Of a DNA stretch of 8,777 nt, positions 6,416-8,777 are shown one piece after another. The position numbers and the translations under genes are program-made. The stretch's first letter is position 1, and every line of letters starts with the position of its first letter. Below the pieces are notes generated by a model. That model was not told the origin of the DNA. It worked only from the letters and a program-made list of their open reading frames with translations, and made no database searches. The DNA is from Bacteroidota bacterium (GTDB lineage Bacteria > Bacteroidota > Bacteroidia > Chitinophagales > Chitinophagaceae), in NCBI GenBank assembly GCA_023392575.1, contig JAEVYV010000032.1, forward strand, positions 1-8,777. The letters run 5' to 3'.

Positions 6416-8777
6416 ATGAACCGTCGCTTTGCTGTTGCCTTGGCAACCAGCTTTCTTTTTTCCTCCGCCCTATCGTTTGCTCAGGACACGGCCCGGAGAG
6501 GAAACGGAACGGTTACTCCCGGCAGCTTTCCCGGCTCCGGAAGAACCGCTACCGGTCCCCGGCCTTATTCCGAGGTGATTACCTCAAAAGCCAAAACAGA
6601 TAGAGGATTGTTTACCACACACCGTGTTGAAGACAAATACTATTTCGAAATTCCCGACTCCCTGCTGAACAGGGAAATTCTGGTGGTAAACCGGATAGCC
6701 AAGGCACCGGCAGGCGCCCGGGCCGGTTTTTTGGGTTATGCCGGCGACCAGATCTCCGACAATGTGATTGCCTTTGAGAAAGGGCCCAACAACAAGATCT
6801 TTTTAAGAAGCATTTCCCATCAGGAAGTAGGCACGGACTCTGCGGGCATGTACCAGTCGGTACGCAATTCCAACCTGCATCCCATTGCTGCCTCTTTTGA
6901 CATCAAAGCCATTTCCACCGACTCTGCTACCAAAGCCAAAAGCTCGGTGATTGATGTTACGGATTATATCATGGGCGACAATGATATTCTTTTCTTTGAA
7001 CAAAGAATCAAACGGGCCCTGGGTGTTACCACCTACCAAAAGGATAACTCCTACATCTCCGATGTTCGTTCTTTTCCAAAGAACATTGAAATCAGAACCG
7101 TGAAGACCTATATGCGGACGCCTCCTGCGCCTTTTGGCGCCCCCTCGGCACCCGCTGGTTTTGGGGCATCCGGTTCGCCCACCACTTTCGAGTTGAACAG
7201 CTCCATGGTGCTGTTGCCCAAAGAGCCCATGAGGCCCCGGTATTTTGATCCCCGCGTAGGCTATTTTGCCACAGGCTATACCGATTTCGATGCCAATCCG
7301 CAAGGCGTGGAACGAATCAGAATGGTCACCCGCTGGAGATTGGAGCCCAAGCCCCAAGACGTGGACAAATACCTGCGTGGTGAACTGGTAGAGCCCCAAA
7401 AACAAATCGTTTTTTATATTGACCCGGCCACTCCCAAAAAATGGGTTCCCTACCTGATTGCCGGTGTAAACGACTGGAATGTCGCGTTTGAAAAAGCCGG
7501 ATGGAAAAATGCCATTACCGCCAAGCTGGCCCCGACCAACGATTCGTCCTGGAGCCTGGAAGGCGCCGGTCATTCGGCCATTGTGTACAAACCTTCTGAC
7601 GTACCCAATGCCAGCGGCCCGCACGTTCACGATCCCAGAAGCGGCGAAATCCTGGAATCGCATATCAACTGGTACCACAACGTGATGAACCTTGTGCGGG
7701 ATTGGTATTTTGTACAAACCGCTGCCGTTGACCCCCGTGCCAGAAGCCTGCGCTTCCCCGACTCGCTGATGGGTCAGTTGATCCGCTTTGTTTCTTCGCA
7801 TGAAGTGGGCCATACCTTAGGACTACGTCACAACTACGGATCGTCTTCTACCGTACCGGTTGAAAACCTGCGCAACAAAGCATGGGTGGAAGCCAACGGC
7901 CACACGCCTTCCATTATGGACTATGCCCGTTTCAATTACGTAGCGCAGCCAGAAGACAACATTTCTGAAAAGGGTTTGTTCCCCCGCATTGGCGATTACG
8001 ACAAATGGGCCATTGAATGGGGCTACCGCTGGATGCCGCAGGCAAAAACCGCCCAGGAAGAAGTGCCCATTTTAAACAAGCTCACAATCGAAAAATTAAA
8101 AGATAAGCGTTATTGGTTTGGAACCGAAACAGACCCGGATGATCCGCGGGCACAAAATGAAGACCTGGGCGACAATGCTGTGAAAGCCAGCGGCTATGGC
8201 ATTAAAAACCTGCAGCGCATCATTGTTAAATTGCCGGAATGGACCAGAGAGCCCAACAAGGATTATGCTGGGTTGAGCGCCTTATACGGCCAGGTTGTTA
8301 CCCAATTCAACCGCTATATGGGTCATGTGGCAAAAAGCATTGGCGGTATTTATACCACGCCCAAAATGGTAGAAGAAGCAGGCACGGTCGTTGAATTTGT
8401 TCCGGAATCAAAACAAAAGGAAGCCATGCAGTTCTTGCAGGCCCAATTGTTTAAAACACCCAAATGGATTGTAGACAACAACATTTCCAGCTATACGGGA
8501 AGCAATAAGCTGTCAACCATTGGCAACATTCAAAACAACATCCTCAACCGGTTGGTCAGCCACAACACCCTCAGCAAGCTTTTCCGCTTTGAAGCAGAAA
8601 GCAGCAATGCGTATACGGCGACTGAAATGTTGACCGATCTTAGAAGAGGGATCTGGAGCGAATTGGCCACCCGCCAGCCAATCGATATCTACAGAAGAAG
8701 CCTGCAAAAATCTTTTGTAGAAAGCCTGAGCAATATCGTTACCCCGGCCCCGGCTCCCAGCGTGCAGCCCTCCTTTG
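6416..8777 (+). CDS. Secreted zinc-dependent metalloprotease (DUF5118/DUF5117 family), C-terminus beyond window edge
   Basis: The frame is open from ATG 6416 to the right edge: 787 codons without a stop. A signal peptide occupies residues 1-22 (MNRRFAVALA to SFA, cleavage before QDT). A Gly/Pro/Thr-rich linker follows to about 49. About 50-98 match the DUF5118 type (PYSEVIT, GLFTTHRVEDKYYFEIP), and about 105-300 the DUF5117 type. The extended metzincin zinc site HEVGHTLGLRH is at 462-472, with His462, His466 and His472 as ligands and Glu463 as the catalytic base. SIMDYARFNY around 500-509 supplies the Met-turn (Met501). Family members are usually somewhat over 800 residues, so only a short C-terminal piece should be missing. 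The enzyme is predicted to hydrolyse peptide bonds outside the cytoplasm; its substrate is unknown. A Pro/Ala/Gly-rich segment at about 235-256 interrupts the DUF5117 region. No SusC/SusD pair, often seen near secreted enzymes in this phylum, is in view. Confidence 0.93.
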   Translation, partial: MNRRFAVALATSFLFSSALSFAQDTARRGNGTVTPGSFPGSGRTATGPRPYSEVITSKAKTDRGLFTTHRVEDKYYFEIPDSLLNREILVVNRIAKAPAGARAGFLGYAGDQISDNVIAFEKGPNNKIFLRSISHQEVGTDSAGMYQSVRNSNLHPIAASFDIKAISTDSATKAKSSVIDVTDYIMGDNDILFFEQRIKRALGVTTYQKDNSYISDVRSFPKNIEIRTVKTYMRTPPAPFGAPSAPAGFGASGSPTTFELNSSMVLLPKEPMRPRYFDPRVGYFATGYTDFDANPQGVERIRMVTRWRLEPKPQDVDKYLRGELVEPQKQIVFYIDPATPKKWVPYLIAGVNDWNVAFEKAGWKNAITAKLAPTNDSSWSLEGAGHSAIVYKPSDVPNASGPHVHDPRSGEILESHINWYHNVMNLVRDWYFVQTAAVDPRARSLRFPDSLMGQLIRFVSSHEVGHTLGLRHNYGSSSTVPVENLRNKAWVEANGHTPSIMDYARFNYVAQPEDNISEKGLFPRIGDYDKWAIEWGYRWMPQAKTAQEEVPILNKLTIEKLKDKRYWFGTETDPDDPRAQNEDLGDNAVKASGYGIKNLQRIIVKLPEWTREPNKDYAGLSALYGQVVTQFNRYMGHVAKSIGGIYTTPKMVEEAGTVVEFVPESKQKEAMQFLQAQLFKTPKWIVDNNISSYTGSNKLSTIGNIQNNILNRLVSHNTLSKLFRFEAESSNAYTATEMLTDLRRGIWSELATRQPIDIYRRSLQKSFVESLSNIVTPAPAPSVQPSF

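Noticed and set aside
6803..7813. A 336-codon open frame on the minus strand
   Set aside because: It lies wholly antisense to the metalloprotease gene, whose frame has clear family motifs, including the zinc site inside this stretch. The antisense translation shows no recognisable domain, and such shadows are common in this codon usage.
1..8777. Mobile elements, CRISPR arrays, tRNA or rRNA genes, and a defence or biosynthetic cluster
   Set aside because: I saw no transposase, no regularly spaced repeats and no RNA gene signatures. The five genes are recognisable families with no shared system.

Overview
This window looks like chromosomal DNA from a member of the Bacteroidota, most likely a Chitinophagaceae-like soil or freshwater bacterium. 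The clues are TAnnTTTG-type -7 promoter elements, start codons mostly without a strong Shine-Dalgarno sequence, a lipobox-bearing MsrA, a secreted YCF48/BNR-like propeller of the kind common in that phylum, and a DUF5118/DUF5117 zinc metalloprotease family that is best known from Bacteroidota. The placement comes from these features only. Base composition looks mid-range by eye.

Layout from left to right: (1) positions 1-1617, minus strand, the N-terminal 539 codons of MutS2, whose C-terminus (where the Smr nuclease domain is expected) lies beyond the left edge. (2) A divergent 151-nt spacer. (3) 1769-2419, plus strand, a lipoprotein methionine sulfoxide reductase A. (4) 2535-3578, plus strand, a secreted Asp-box beta-propeller of the YCF48 type, preceded by a hairpin that ends two bases before its start codon. 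(5) A convergent spacer, 3579-3859, with an unexplained stretch carrying interleaved inverted repeats and a strong intrinsic terminator for the minus-strand gene. (6) 3860-6121, minus strand, Tex, complete at 753 residues. (7) A divergent 294-nt spacer. (8) 6416 to the right edge, plus strand, a secreted metzincin-type zinc metalloprotease, nearly complete (787 codons visible).

The genes do not form one pathway. MutS2 and Tex are cytoplasmic nucleic-acid housekeeping proteins, each apparently transcribed from its own promoter. MsrA, the propeller and the metalloprotease are all exported. MsrA and the propeller may be co-transcribed, as no convincing terminator separates them. I found no transposon, phage, CRISPR array, tRNA or rRNA, and no convincing sign of a new multi-gene system. 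The observations most worth checking are the two non-coding structures (2506-2532 and 3623-3700).
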